A DNA stretch of 64,000 bases. It comes from Acanthornis magna (Eukaryota; Chordata; Aves; Passeriformes; Acanthizidae). A program made the translations under genes and the position numbers. Under the pieces are notes generated by a model. It was given only the letters and a program-made list of their open reading frames with translations. It ran no database searches and was not told the DNA's origin. The stretch spans positions 1,922,001 through 1,986,000 of the forward strand of contig JAWUZG010000005.1 in the NCBI GenBank assembly GCA_036785705.1, read 5' to 3'. Shown here one piece after another: positions 1 to 12,919 of the stretch (its first letter is position 1; each line of letters starts with the position of its first letter).

Positions 1-1960
1 TCAGCCTAGTGAGCGCCAGATTTACTGTTTGCAATTTCTTCAACTTGTTCGGTCATTTTTATTATTTTTATTTTTTTTTCAACTGCCCCCTCCCCAAGTT
101 GATGACAAGCCTTGGCAAAAACATCTGTGCAAATAAAGCAGGGGAAAGAGTGGAGGTACCTGGCCAAGAGCTCCCTGTGTCTGCTGTGGCAAAAATGCTT
201 GATAAAAGCATCCTTTCACCTGAAGCCTCTGGGGTTGCATCTCATGTGGCAGATGAAGATCTTCCTTGAGTCATGGGTGCCAGGAGCCTCAGCTGGGCTC
301 CTCAGAACAAGGCTGAGAAACCTCCACTGTGCCTTTGGAGGTGAGTGAGGAGCCTAAACCTGGCCGGGGTGGTAACATCTCCCCTGGGGCTCCAATCTCT
401 GTACCCAGCACTGTTAATGGCTTGTTCACGGTGCCTTTTATCACACTCAGTGCCTGTGCAGTGGTGGGAGCAGAGACCAGACCTGGTTTTGCAGAGCTGT
501 CACCAGCTGAGGCTGACCCCTGGAATGTTTCTGCCGACAGGGACCCTGTGTGGAGGGGGATGTGTGAGGGTTTTCGAGGCAGAGGCCTGCAGCAGTGAGC
601 CCAGCAGATGCCAGGGCACCAGCAAAACACAATCAGCGTGTCTGGGACCAGGGCAGGGCAGAGAGAGACCAGCAGGGGTTTGGGAGTGATGGCAGGGCTT
701 AACTGCAGTGTTCCAAAGCACAGGCGCTGTTTTTATCCCAACCTGTTCCATCAGCTTGATAAGTGCTCTGCTGACAGCGTTGGGATTAAGGTGACAGCAT
801 TTTCCAGTCAAGACACAAGGGGAGGTCCCACATTCAGCTGGAGCACTTGGGCTAAGAGGAACAGGTCAGTGGCCATTTCCCTCTATCCCTGGTGATGGCA
901 AATCTTGAAATAGTGCATTGCCCCTGCTTTTTGCTCTGCTGGTACTAGTGAATACACCTGGAAGTATTTCCTCTTGCACAGCTGAGGTGCCATTGTGTCC
1001 TGGTTGTCCTCTTCCTCTGTTTGAGCTTCCTCTGTTGGAGTCTGTCCTCTTTGGGAGTTATTCCTGACTCGCAGGCACATCAAGGACGTGCCAGGTCCCC
1101 ATACACCCAGGGACAAACACAGGCTGCTGTCTCTGTGTGACCCCCAGCCTTGACCACCAGGGTTCAGACCCCTTGGGAGCTAACTCACTCCCTGCTTCCT
1201 ATTGAGACCTCCTGAGGAAATGGTGGTGTGCTCCAAAGCCCTGCTTCAGGGAACAGTTTGGGGTTTACAGCCTTTAAAAGATGCTTTTGTCCTACTCTTC
1301 CTTTTTTCCTGGAATATGGGCCGGCGAATAAGGTGTTCCAGATTGAAGAAGTGAATCCTTTCCCTTCAGCTCTGCATCACACCATGTCCCACGTGGTATC
1401 TTTATCCCTGCAGGACCACGGTGGCCAATTGGGACACTGGCACCTCCCTATCAAAGGCTACTGGTGAAAAAAGCTTTAGCCTACATTTTCCTGTGCAGCT
1501 TTTGTAGAGTTCATTCCAAAGGCAAGGTGGAATGAAGATATTTGTTTGCTTTCCAGAGATGTTTTTGTCATAAATCAGGAAAAACACGAGAACATAGAAA
1601 GGGGCTGTTAGATGGGGATAGGAGATTTTGTTTTCCTTTCAATGGAAAGTTCTTTCCCTCAAAAAGCAAAATCTCTACAAATATGTTTGGGTTTTTTAAA
1701 ATACTCATTTTTTTTTAAATTAAGAAAAGCATCAACACATTGCTGCAGCTGGCCCTGTGACATCCTTGTGACTTTCCCCAGTGAAATTCAGCTCTCCCCA
1801 GCCAGAGGCCATTCCCCAGCCACCATCCAACCGCATCTACCAGTGCCACAAATCCTCTAGTTAAAAATGGTGGCTAAAATAATGATACGCATTTTATCAG
1901 ACCAGTTTCCTCTCTGAAGGTTGGCATGTGATTCTTATTTTCTACATTATATAAATCTAA
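1..1960. other. Non-coding stretch, no gene recognised
   Basis: Unique sequence with a T-rich run at 61-80. A good isolated donor (GGAG|GTGAGT, 341) has only a weak acceptor upstream. ORFs are at most 114 codons, overlap on both strands, and are judged spurious. Confidence 0.6.
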
Positions 1961-1961
1961 G

Positions 1962-2060
1962 GGTGGGTATTTTCAAAACCACTGCGTTCTGACCTAATTC
2001 TTCTCCTGTTGAAGTCAGTGGGACTCTCTTACCCCTGGACTGTAATTGGAGCAGTTAAGC
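1962..2060. repeat. Ancient palindromic-type interspersed repeat
   Basis: 'gcgttctgacctaattcttc' followed by 'ctgttgaagtcagtgggac' resembles old amniote repeats built around 'ttgaagtcaatggg', flanked by 'ctgattct'. The right half has decayed. Confidence 0.4.
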
Positions 2061-4430
2061 CAGCACTGAGAGCTTATGAAAACCACATCCTAACTATGCT
2101 CCCAGACCTCACCCAGTTTTCTGCTTTCATGGCATGAAATTTGTTTTCATCCTATTAGATGTGCTGGAATGCTGATGTCCAAGGGAAGCTCCCAGCAGTT
2201 GAGTTGGATGTTAATTCTGGCCGGGCTTGCCTTTGTGGGTTACGGCTGAAGCGTTTCCGTGAGCGTGGCGAGGCCACTCATCACACAAACAACATCAACG
2301 GGGTCAGGACGAGTCAGAGCTGGGCATACCCTGCTCATCCCAAGGCCTCAGGGCTCAGGGAAGGCACAGGAAGCACCCTGGCCTCCAGGCAGACACCAGA
2401 TTACTCCATCAGCCATCCCAGTACCTGTGTCCTCCCTGCTGCTGGAGGCAAGTGTGCTGGGAGTGGGTTTGAGGCCATGTACCTGCAACAGTGCATGCTG
2501 CCACTCTCATGGAAATCAGTGTCCCAAATCTGCTTTCTTGAGTGGACGATCTTGGCCATAGGTCCCTGGAGCTGTGTCAGCTCAGGGCAGATCCTGCCTT
2601 CTGAGAACAATATTGGGAGCCAGCTTGGGTGGGGATTTTTCAAGTAATTGCAGTTTCCTCAACGAACCATTTGGGTAGAAGATATCTGCTCATTCTTCAG
2701 AGAGAAGGGCCAGATTGCTGCTCCCTGGGAGCTTGGTCAGTTCTTTTCATTTTGGTACTTTTTGTTTTTTTCCTTTTTGTATCTTTTTTGTTCTTGTCAT
2801 TTATTTGATGTGTCATTAGCAGTTGCTGTAAAAGTTCTGCTTTGCTTCTCAGATTCTCTGAGAATATAGAAGAACTTCTCTTCTTTTATGAAAAAGAAAC
2901 AAAAACCAAATGAACCAAAAAACAACAAAACAATTCCTTAATTTTACCTCTTAATGTCACTGTAAGACATTGCCTGTCAGGCATGCTGGCAGATTCCTGC
3001 CTTTTGTGCTTGAGTTAATTTGGAAGCAGCGATGGAGAAACAAAGGTGGCTGTGCCAGGTGATTTGTTTGTGCTCAGCGGCAGATAGGATGTGATGGATC
3101 CCATCCCGGTGACTTCTGCCATCTCAGGACTTTGTTGGGAACCTGGTGGAGTGTAAAATGATTCCACCAGTAAATACTCAGCACAGGGAAAAGCTTCCAC
3201 CCCAGTCTCCATATCCCAGAGATGAAACCAACTGGAAAGAGCTCCAATCCCTTTCCCTGTAGCCAAGAAAGTCATTTTGTGTTCCCTGCACAAGCTGGAC
3301 TGAACTCGGCCCATGGATGATTGCTGCTGTCGATCCAAATCTCCCAAAAGGCTTGTGCATTTCCCTGCTAATAAATGTCCCACAAATGTTTTGAATTTCT
3401 GCACTCATTAGGGCTTAGGGAGGCTATTTGTCAGGACCAAAGACGTCTTCCACAATAAACCGGCAGCTGTCTGCAAAGGGTGAGGAGACGTTTGTTGCCG
3501 TGAGCTGAGTCTCCTGTCAGCAACCAGGCCCCTGACCAGCTCTAGTAAATGTTTTATTGATTTAATATTAAATTAACTGCCTGGGCATAAGGAGTGCATT
3601 ATTTTTAATGGCATTCTGATATTAGGGACTGCAGTTTGCTAGAATGCACCTGTAAAATTAGTATCCCCCAGTATTCTGCAGGAGCCATAAAATGTAATGC
3701 TCACGGTGCTCCGGAGCTTGACATGGATAGGGTTACACAGGACCCACTTCCACCGTGATGGTTGCACAGTTCCTGCTGCCACAGGAGGAGGTCAGTCAGC
3801 TCAGAAGGCTTGTTCCAAATTCATGTCTTCTTTGCTCCGAAATGGGGTAAGTGGAGCCTGTGAAGCCTGAGTCCTAATCCCAGAGCATCCTGTCTGACAG
3901 GGCATGGTAATTCATGGTAATGGCAGGGCACCCTCTGTAGGGAAGCAGTGCTGGAGCAAATTATTTTCCTCCATTTTTTTTTTCAGTAAATGGAATAAAG
4001 GAGAAAAAAAATGGCTCGTTCAGCCCCAACTGTTTGGAATTTGCCATTTTAGTGAAAGAAAAGGTATTTGGAAACAAATGGATTTTGAAATTTAAATAGA
4101 CAAGCACATTCCTTAGTCTAAGAATCAAAATATTTTAATATTTGCTAATTTCAGAATGGGTGTCACTTTTTTTTTCTTTTTGGAACTGGACTGTGAATTT
4201 AATACAGGGAAAATTTCAGCCCAAACAAAAAACAGCTCAAATACAAACTAAAGTCCAAATAAAACCCTCCATAGTGACCTTTTTCCTGTCCTTAAAGTGT
4301 GTACCTGGTAAATGCTGCCTTTGGGTTATGAAGGTTGTAAAAATGCCACATTTGAGCTGTTTATATTTTTTACCTCCCCCAGAAATGGTTAATTACAGAG
4401 TCATATCTTCTTAAATGGCCTTCAGTTGGG
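2061..4430. other. Non-coding stretch, no gene recognised
   Basis: Unique sequence. The longest frames (162 codons at 2159-2647 plus; 129 codons at 3015-3404 minus) overlap other open frames and show no domain. A T-rich tract is at 2745-2800. The AT-rich block 3540-3690 lacks ORFs and could be a conserved non-coding element, but nothing else supports that. Confidence 0.6.
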
Positions 4431-4432
4431 GA

Positions 4433-4474
4433 TTCTGAGAAATCCCGGGATTTCTGGGAAGTTCCTTTCACGTG
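4433..4474. promoter_or_regulatory. Near-palindrome with two STAT-type motifs and an E-box
   Basis: TTCTGAGAA (4433-4441) and TTCTGGGAA (4452-4460) both fit the STAT/GAS pattern TTCN3GAA. They are the ends of a 28-bp near-palindrome whose inner 18 bp (4438-4455, AGAAATCCC/GGGATTTCT) is perfectly palindromic. Eight bases further right is a palindromic CACGTG E-box (4469-4474). The motifs are seen directly; binding and function are inference. No gene start is recognised nearby. Confidence 0.25.
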
Positions 4475-4479
4475 GATTT

Positions 4480-7400
4480 CACTGTGATGAATCACAACTC
4501 CAAAACAATTATGGATCCAGGATACATCCAGCAGGCACAAAACCATGGTCTTAGTATGTCCAAGTTACAAAAACAAAAACTTGAATTTAGAAATTGAGAA
4601 TGTCAAGAGATGAGGTAGGATACCAAATTTTGTGTATTTTGTCAATGAAGTTACTTTAAAAGCTGGAGAGCTGAGGGGCTCCGCTTGCAGTTGGGTGACC
4701 AAGTTAATTCCAAGCAGCAGCCATGGGTAAAACAGCAATCCAAGTGGATTGGGATCAAAGTGGGCACTCAGCAGCATCTCATACAATCCATTTTTCAACT
4801 GCTTTCAACAAGATCACTCTCTTTGTACATCTTATTTGATGATCTCTCTAATTGGTTTCTTGGATGTAGCAGTGAACGAAATCCATGTTTTCATAGTCCT
4901 AAGGCAAATGGTGACAAGAAAAGTTTATTTTTTGTCACGATTTTCCAGGTGACAGCTAAGTTTCCTTCCAAAAAAAGCTGAAAATTTCACTGTGCTTACT
5001 TTTTCCATAGAGTTTTTGGGCACCAAAATTCAAATGGATCTGTTCTGGGGGAAAAGAGCAAAGCCGGGACAGAGAACTGACATATAATTTAGAAGAGATC
5101 AGTTGTTGCCTTCAGATATTGTTGGTTCAACAGACACGGTTTGTGTAGGACCAAATAATGAATTTCTCAGGTGACGAAGTCTACCCAGGATCTGGCTCTG
5201 TAGCTCATGAGTGCACTGAGGTCATGGAGAAAGCCACGGAGAGTTCTGCGGGTGATCTGCGTGAAAGCTTCTGTTGGCTTTAGTAGGTACCAGATCTTGA
5301 CAACCTCCTGGTTTTTACAGCAGGATGTTGTTCTTCCATTCTTTGCTTTCCCTCTTGGTGTTTGACACTCGTTTGCCACCTTTCATGTGCCATTCAGAGG
5401 TGAACACGAAGGGTGGGTCGCTGTTGGGTGATCGCTTTTTGGTTGACAAATACAGATGATTCTTTGCCCAGGCAACTTGAGCTGATGGAGTCAAATCATG
5501 CTTTTTTCAAAGGATGTGGTAGATTTACTTATTCCTGTTTCTGTGTTTGATTTACTACCACATGATTTCATTAAATAAAAACTTAACATGGGGATTTCTG
5601 CCAAGCAACTTTAGGCAAGGCCCATATTCCACAAATCCCTAAATTTGAGGGTGGTGGGTGGGGGAATAATCATATTTTTCAAGCAGATGTCCATTCTGCC
5701 CGTGGACTGCAGTTTGGGGTGATTTGTCATTACTGTTGTTGCTTTAAAAACCTTGTAAAATGGTGTTTATTTTCCTCCCATAAGATAATGAACTTGAATT
5801 TTTCAGTTCTATGAAGTTGCTGATAACTGTAATGGCTATTCATTTTCTAATTAATAACAGCATCAGAGGGAATAAAGGAGAAATCTTTAAACAGGCAGCA
5901 GTTCAAGCTTGAACTGGTTTCAGATTCAGACAGGACTTCTTGGAGCTCTACCCTGTCCTCCTCCAATTTAAGGCCATGCAGCCCATGTTTGTTGGTATTT
6001 TTAAGTAGATAAAAGTATGTAAGAAAGTTCCTCCCTTTAATTACTGGATAGAAAATCCATATCCTGGTAGCTCAACTGTCCAGATCGTGTTAAATTTCAG
6101 TGAAAGAAAATAAATAAATGCAAAGAAGAAAATGCCAAAGCAAATGCAAGGAGGGAAGAAAAGTGATGTAAGTTGGCCAAGAAATAAGTTACACTTCCTG
6201 GCCCAGGCTCTGTGGTGGTGTAAATCATTACCACACAGCTTCAGTGTAGCCATTCCACTTCACCAAAGTCTTCAGCTGGACCTGCTGTCAACCTCCAGCA
6301 AAAGTGGTAGCAAAGTTACACCAGTCCGAGGCAATTTTGCTTGCTTCCCAATGCTGATCTTTGCCCTCAAATGCTGCTTTTGTCCCAGTCCTCAGTGTTA
6401 GGGTGGCTGTTGATGCAAACTGAGGTCACAAAGTGATGCCATTGCTGAAAGCTGGGCTGGGGAGAAAGGCACACCTGGGCAGGTTTTATCTCCATTTCTG
6501 AGCTGGATATCCACTTCTCTGCTCAAGAAGATTTCTTGGTGACACCCAGCATGGAGACGTTCAAGGCATTTTGGTGATCCTGGTCCCACTAAACATCTTC
6601 AGCAGACTGCTATTGTTGCTTTTCACTATTCCTGATGAGGCTCTGGAGGTGTTTTGGGAAGGCACTTCTTGGAGCCTGTGCAGCTCCCCTGAGCTCGGGG
6701 TGCAGGCCAGCACATGCAGCCCCTCACCAGAGCTGGCTGGCAAGGCAGCCTCCTATGGGTCAGCCTCAAGGATTTCTTTTGCTTCATTTTGCTCTTTCTC
6801 GGTCATTTTGGGTTTGGCTTCAGGTGACAAAGACCAGCAGCCATCTACCACCCAGCACTTCATGCTGCTGCTGTCCTTCCAAACATCTGAAGCGTTCTGG
6901 CCAGTGGCACAAGGAATTGTGTTAACATCTTCTCTGAGAAACATCCAGAGTTGAGAGAAGAAAAGTGGCCAAGACAGCTTAGTGCTTTTGGCTTATTATT
7001 TGAATATTTAAAGATGTTGCATCTGGAAAGCATTCCATTTATTTGTGGCTGGTACCCATATATCACATCCATGAGCTTCCAAGTAAACAGCTGTCACTGG
7101 AGCTGCCATGGAGGGAAATTGGCACCGCTGGCTTGTGGTGAGCAGAGAGGGAACACGCTGGTACAGCCTAATCCAAGGAGGAAACATTAACCCAGATGTG
7201 TAGAGGACAATGAATGAATTGTTCCTTAGAGTTCCTCAACTTCTCAGCTGTAGTAACATGAGACACAATGAAGGCCTCAGACTATTCTATTCACGCACAC
7301 GCACGCACAGAACTGCGCACGCCATCGCAACCAGAAAGATGGGGCTGTGTCCTATAGCTGTAGACACAAAGCGGCCTCTGAGCTGTGTCTGAGGGACAGC

Positions 7401-8970
7401 TGCCATCGTGCTGGAGGCAAAGCTGGCTGCAGCCTGCTCGGGTCACGTGGCTGTTGTTTCATGTTCACACAGCTTGGAACACCAATGTCCGCGGCTTCCT
7501 CAAGGAGGACACCATCTAGCCAGGACCCGTCCAGGTGTCGGCGTAGCAGGGAGTGCATGGGGTGCTTGTCACAAAACTTCAGGTACTGTGGGGCTCATGG
7601 CAGTGCCAGCGCGTCAGCTGGAGTTGGGATTTCCTGTAGGAGCATCTCAGAGTGATGCAAGGAATTCCACCTGAAAGTGCCGAGGTGAGGACTCGGCCTC
7701 GGGTTTCCAATGCTGCCAGGAGGGGCGTTACAGGGGGGTTGGAAAACCCCATGGTGATTCCAGGGTCTCCGAGGTAGGTGTGTGGGAGCACCTGGGGAGG
7801 CTCCAGCTGAAATGGAGGAAATGCAGCAAGAAGGGTTTCTGCTTTCCACAAGGGAGGATCTGAGGCCCAGGGAGACAAGATGAGCCCTCCAAGGAGGTGG
7901 CTGTGTCAGTCCCAGGGGAAACACAGATGACCTGGGAAAACCCTTTCCCACTCCTGCCCAAAAACTGTTCTGGCATCTACTCTGGATGCTTTGGCACTCC
8001 ACTGGGCTCAGGGTTTACCTTCTGTTTACAACCCAACCCAAAGTGGGTTTGAACTGGTGACCTAAAGGTGAAAGGCTCTGCATCTTATTAGAATTACTGT
8101 GAGCTGCTGAACGAGTCCCCCATGGCAGTTAAGATTTGATTATGGTTCGAGAAAATGTTCAGCTTTTACAATTAGTGTCAAAGCAGTGGTAAGCCCCTCT
8201 TTGATTCCTGGGTGTAGGCTCGTGCTTTTCTTAACCTCACACATATGCTGGCATATTTACAGTAAGTGCTCAGGGGTTTGTTTTTTTAATTATTATTTTT
8301 TTATTTTTGAATTAAAAATGAAAGTACCCCAGGGAAATTATGCAATGGGAAATAGCTACTTCAATAAACTCGACTCACACATTTTATTGATTATGGTAAA
8401 TTTAATTATTCCATTTAAACCTTGCTTACACACACAAAAAAACCCCTTATCCTTTTCTTCCTGTATATTTTTTCCTGTTTTTGTATCTGTCTCTACAGAC
8501 CAAAACTGTGCTATATATTATTTTAAACTTTTTGGAGAAGAAATACTTAAGGCTAAGCTTCTTCCCCGTAATTATAAATTAAAAATTAGAAAACATACCA
8601 TAAATCTTATTCAAAACATCTTCAAATAGAGCTACTAATTGTGAAACAGCAGTAATTATGGCTTTTAATGTAGCTCTTTTTCCTCTGCCATACATTATGT
8701 GCACTGCTTTCGCTAAGGGAGACAATTATTGAAGTGCAAGGGATGTTAAAAAACCCTGAAATAACAACAAAGCATAGAGAAAAATCAGTACTTCCGTAGT
8801 CAGAACTTGATTAGGTGACACTATTTGATCTCTTGATACTCAGTTATTGTCCAGAGGTTTTAGTCTTGTTTGGAGACCATTGCACTGAGGTTTTTAGTGG
8901 CTACTGCCAAAAGGCAGTGGAAGAGCTGCTGGTCCCTGAGTCTGAAAACTTATTTCCCTTTTCCTTCTCT
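4480..8970. other. Non-coding stretch, no gene recognised
   Basis: Mostly AT-rich unique DNA with one ancient repeat (6198-6285). A more GC-rich pocket at 7280-7960 includes a CACG-rich run (7285-7320) and overlapping ORFs up to 135 codons on both strands. The very AT-rich part 8280-8700 holds a 147-codon frame of biased composition that looks like chance. Confidence 0.6.
6198..6285. repeat. Ancient palindromic-type interspersed repeat
   Basis: The run 'ctgtggtggtgtaaatcatt', 'cacagcttcagtgtagcc' and 'gtcttcagctggacctg' resembles the same repeat class as the element at 9995-10072. The 'gtgtaaat' and 'agctgga' ends are recognisable. It is strongly diverged. Confidence 0.35.
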
Positions 8971-8975
8971 TTCAG

Positions 8976-9023
8976 GGAGCTGCCGCTGCTTCTTCCAACC
9001 TGCTGAACCTGTGTTTAATCCAG
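8976..9023 (+). other. Candidate micro-exon (48 bp)
   Basis: The acceptor 'cccttttccttctctttcag' is strong and the donor CCAG|GTAATC is moderate. The 48 bp are a multiple of three, with two open frames. Chance is the likelier explanation for so short a segment. Confidence 0.1.
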
Positions 9024-9029
9024 GTAATC

Positions 9030-12000
9030 ACCTCTTTTCCTCTTGAAGTTATGAACAGACTCCTCTTCCTGGGGAAATGCATTTATTCATTACCTTGTGA
9101 CCGTTCCATGAATGGGGAACGTTCCTGTGGATGCAGGCCTGTGGGACTGAGGTCAAAGCAATCCTCCATGGCTAGGAATTAGGATGTGGGAAGTGGAATT
9201 GTCCCTAGAGATGAAGAATCGGAAGTAATTCCCAAAGCCTGTGCTCCCTCTTGAATGAGGGCCCTGTTCAGAACCAGTGCATCACAGCAGTGAGACAAAT
9301 CATGGTTGGTCTTCCTCCCTGACACTGCAAAATTCAGTCTGGGGATGAGTTATTTGGAGTTCTGGAAGCTGAGCTGACCAGTTTTGAAAGGGGAAGTAGG
9401 GCCCAGTGTTTGTTCAAGGCTTTGTTGCTTCCAGATACATCTTTCATCCAAGTTTTTTCATAAGACTGTTAGACCAGGGCTTGTCTGAATCGCGTGGCCA
9501 AATCCTCATCTGGTAAGATCTGCAAAGACCCTATTTATTTATGGGATCTGCACCCCCTCAGTCTGTGGGGGAGCCTGGATGGAGCCAGTGAGAATGCAGG
9601 GATGCTGAAAGTGGAGCTGCAGGGCTGGGGGATGTAGAAGGTTCTGGAGGCTGCAGGTGAGCAATGTCTTCTTTGCTCTCCTACAGTTTCTCTGCTGGTG
9701 GCACATTTGATTGCCACCATTGTAAGCACTGTGACCAACCTAGCACCTTCTGGATATCCCTTCTTGGCAAAACATGGACTGGGGAGACCTTGATGTCGTT
9801 TACATCCTTGGGTTTCCTGCACGGCCGTGTAAGTGATTCATTAATCATATTTGTCCTATGGCTTCAAGAGGAAAATATAACTGAGATGCTCTGTATCCTG
9901 GTAGGTTTCAGATTTATTTGCTTTATTCAAAAAATATAGCTGGAAATAAGTACTTGCATATTTCTAAATGACCTACACTTAAATGTAACCACAATCTGAT
10001 GTAAATTGGCGAGGCTCCCTTGAATTGAATGGATTCACTCCAGCTTGCACCGGCTGAGGATTAGGCCCTGAGATTCAAGCAAGCCCCGTTGTGATGACCA
10101 TGAAAAGAACTTTGATTAAACATGAGTTTGGAAGCAATCAAGCCAAATCATAAGCCTGGCTGATTTCATTTGTTTTTCTGGCAAGCCAGGGATTTCTGAG
10201 AATACAACCTTGTTGCAGTATGTGTTACACCAAATCCTTCAGCTGATGAGCCCATTGCCACAGATGCCACCCTCTGCCATAACTCCCCAAAACATTTCCA
10301 TTTCCTTCCCTGTAACTGTCGCCACACTTGCTCTGGCCACTGTGGCCAGGGAACTTAGCTACATCTGATCCCAGAATCAGCTTTTGGCCTGGATGACACT
10401 CAGAATTATTTTGCAGATGGGCCAGCCTGGGACACGTGTTCCCGTTGGGATCGGCGCTCTGCTCCCTCCTTGCTGCCTCCTTAATGAGAGTGAGAGAGCT
10501 TGGACCAATAGGCAGCTCCTCAAATGGCAACAAAAGACTCCTTGTCATTACTCAGGCTGGCTCCAAGTGCAGTGGAAAAGGGGATATTTTTGGCAGAGCT
10601 GCAGATTGCAGTCACAATATACAGCTGATCACTGCTGCCAGTGATGCTCTCTGCTAAGTTAAGAAATTCGCCTCCTTGCTCCTTTCCTCCCTTTCCACAG
10701 CTGTGGCGGGGGCTCTGTGAGGATTGGCACACTGGACATGTCATGGGTGGCTCCCATGGTGATACAGAGAGAGACATATGAGCAATACTCCAAATGGAAT
10801 CCTTGACAAGAAGGAACTTTGAAACCTGAATTAAGAGTTCAAGAATCACTCCAGAAGAAAAATTCCTCTTCCACCTTCCCTCCCAAAAAGTGAGCCGGAG
10901 TCAGTTGTCTCCATTCCTGCTTTCCATGGTCTTGTATAAAACAATTTGAAGGTGAAAAAGCCAAAAGCTTCATGCCGTAAATTTTAAAATGGCACAATTG
11001 CAGTGCTCTTAGCATTTTTGTTTTTCTTCTGGATGTTTTCCTCTCAAAGCGAAGTGCAGTCAAAAAAAGCAATCTTTTCTTGCTAAGTGATTCCCTTTTG
11101 GCATGTTTCAAAGAAAGAGATGTGTATTCCTTATATTTAGCCTTTTAACCACATACATATATGTTTGTTCTGAAGTTTTACCAACCACTTCTGTTTACTA
11201 CTGCTTCAGACAAAGCAGGATCCAAGTGTCCCTTGGAATCCCTGCTATCCCAAAACACACAGACCTCAAGGTTGGAAGGAAGTTACAGTGTTATTTCTTC
11301 CCTGCCTTTTGTTATTATCATTATTATTAGTGGCAATAGCAAGTGCTGTCCCGTGTGGTGCTGCACATCTGCAGCCCCCATTGGGGGCCCGACTCCATAA
11401 AGGATACTTGCCTGGGATGTACAGCCACTGTGGTCAGTCCTGGCCACCTTCCAGCCCTTCTCCAAATGCAGGAGGAAGAAGGGCATTGCTACAGAGGGAG
11501 AATTTGGAGGTTAAGGAGCTCCTCACAGGCACGGGGTCCCTGGGTGCTTAAGTGGAACATTTTCTGCAGTGCCGTAACCCTGGTTAATGCTGACGATGCC
11601 CAGACATGGTGTGCTGGCCACCTGCTTTGTTGCACAGCAGCACTGTTGCATTCCCTCTCCTACTCTTCACAGGAATCCCTTGATTTCACGGGGGTAAAAA
11701 AAGTCTTCATTTTTCCATATCTTTTCTTATTCCTTTAGCCTGTTTGATTCACTGATTCATTTTGTACACTGGAAGTTGCATTCAATTTTTAAGCTTCATT
11801 TGTTTCCATGTTTCTGTTTATTTTTGTTGTCATTGGTTAGCTCCAGAAGAAGCAGCCTGAATGCTTTACCTGCCGAAAGTCACAGGCGTGTGGGTTTCTT
11901 CTTTTGCTGCCCCTGCCCAGGATTTCATTACATTCCCCTGGAATTTATCTGTAACATGCACGGCAGAGCTGCTCTCAGGAAAAAAGGCTGAGAGTCCTAC

Positions 12001-12200
12001 ATTAGTAGCTGACCTGAAGCAAAGCTGCTGAGGACAGCCCTGTACCCCCAGAACCCTTACCCAGCCCTCTTGGCCACGGGGATGTTGTGGCTGATTTTCC
12101 TGCTGGCCAGAAGCCCCGTCCGTGTCGCTGCAGACCCAGGCGTGCCTGGGACAAGAGCAGCTGGTCATGCCTCATCTCTCTTGCCTCTCTTTTCTCCTTC
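9030..12200. other. Non-coding stretch, no gene recognised
   Basis: Unique sequence with one ancient repeat (9995-10072) and a possible fragment of the same class at 9498-9525. ORFs reach 131 codons (11343-11738) and look spurious. A 'ccccattggggg' type stem-loop is near 11380. Confidence 0.6.
9995..10072. repeat. Ancient palindromic-type interspersed repeat
   Basis: 'tgatgtaaattggcgaggct', 'cccttgaattgaatgg' and 'gcaccggctgaggattagg' follow an old, semi-palindromic amniote repeat. Its recalled consensus reads 'taaattggcgtagctcc', 'attgaagtcaatgg' and 'accagctgaggatctggcc'. The copy is decayed but all three blocks are in order. I cannot name the family without a library. Confidence 0.5.
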
Positions 12201-12211
12201 CAGACTTTACT

Positions 12212-12335
12212 ACATTTGTCCTCTTAGCACCTCTGTAATTATCTCTCTGTAACAGATGAGAAACAGAAGAACATGAAGGTTTTGCAATTTGAGCCGGGCC
12301 ACGCAGCAGCTCTTTGGCAGAGGAGGAGGCCTCCC
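12212..12335 (-). repeat. Possible MIR/L3-like relic
   Basis: The plus strand has 'ctctgtaattatctctctg', 'aacagatgagaaacagaag' and 'gccgggccacgcagcagctc'. These recall 'ttacagatgaggaaactga' followed by 'ggtcacacagcagctc' of the ancient amniote repeat. The segment is also bounded by a fair acceptor (12186-12203) and a GTGAGT donor (12342), but all frames contain stops. Confidence 0.4.
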
Positions 12336-12783
12336 GAGGGGTGAGTAATGTCCTTTTGACAATCCCATTAGACTCCTGGTTGTATCCTTACACACCTAGA
12401 GACAAGCCCAAAGTCACTGAACCTGACCCTTCCGGGGCTGATGGTAGCCTTTCACCATTGTCCTCCCCAGTCCCCAGCACAATTCCCAGAGAACAGATCG
12501 GCAGACAAATTCCACTCTGATTCACTTTGAAGGCTCAGGTCTTATTTATGCCAGCAATGCAAACATCACTGTAGTTTTACAAATACACAGAAAATTGACA
12601 GCAGCTGCAGTTGTGTGCAGTGTCCTGCAGAATAATTTTGCCCTCACAACTGTGTTTTACCCATTGTGGCTGGAAGAGGGCAATCGGATGGTGCTTGGCT
12701 TCGTGTGTTTGTGTATGGCCAGCTCTAGTGAGCAGTTAAAGCAGGGGGAGCTTTACCAGGAACCTGAGCATGGCTTTACACTC

Positions 12784-12919
12784 TGAGTCAGCAGCAGCAG
12801 TCGAGTGGAGGCAGCCGGGGCAGCTTCAGGGAGGCTCGTGCTGAGCTGGGCAGAGACTCTGTAAAACAGAGCAGTGAGAGCAGGTCTGCTGAACATCCTT
12901 CCTGCTGAGTGAGTCAGCA
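12784..12919. promoter_or_regulatory. Paired MAF/AP-1-type motifs
   Basis: TGAGTCAGCA occurs at 12784-12793 and again at 12910-12919, each followed by GCAGC. It matches the NF-E2/MAF half-site plus AP-1 core. The second copy also has TGCTGA five bases upstream of TCAGCA, giving an imperfect palindrome. The two sites frame GC-rich sequence with repeated 'gagctgggcag' words and lead into the AT-rich block at 12925-13280. Function is inferred. Confidence 0.25.

Noticed and set aside
9540..9721. Two close splice-like segments around 9656 and 9687-9721
   Set aside because: The first contains stops in all frames and the second is only 35 bp with a weak context.
11376..11400. 'attgggggcccgactcc' as a retroviral primer-binding site
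   Set aside because: It does not match a known tRNA primer end well, and no long terminal repeat, polypurine tract or retroviral frame is nearby. It is a local G/C palindrome.
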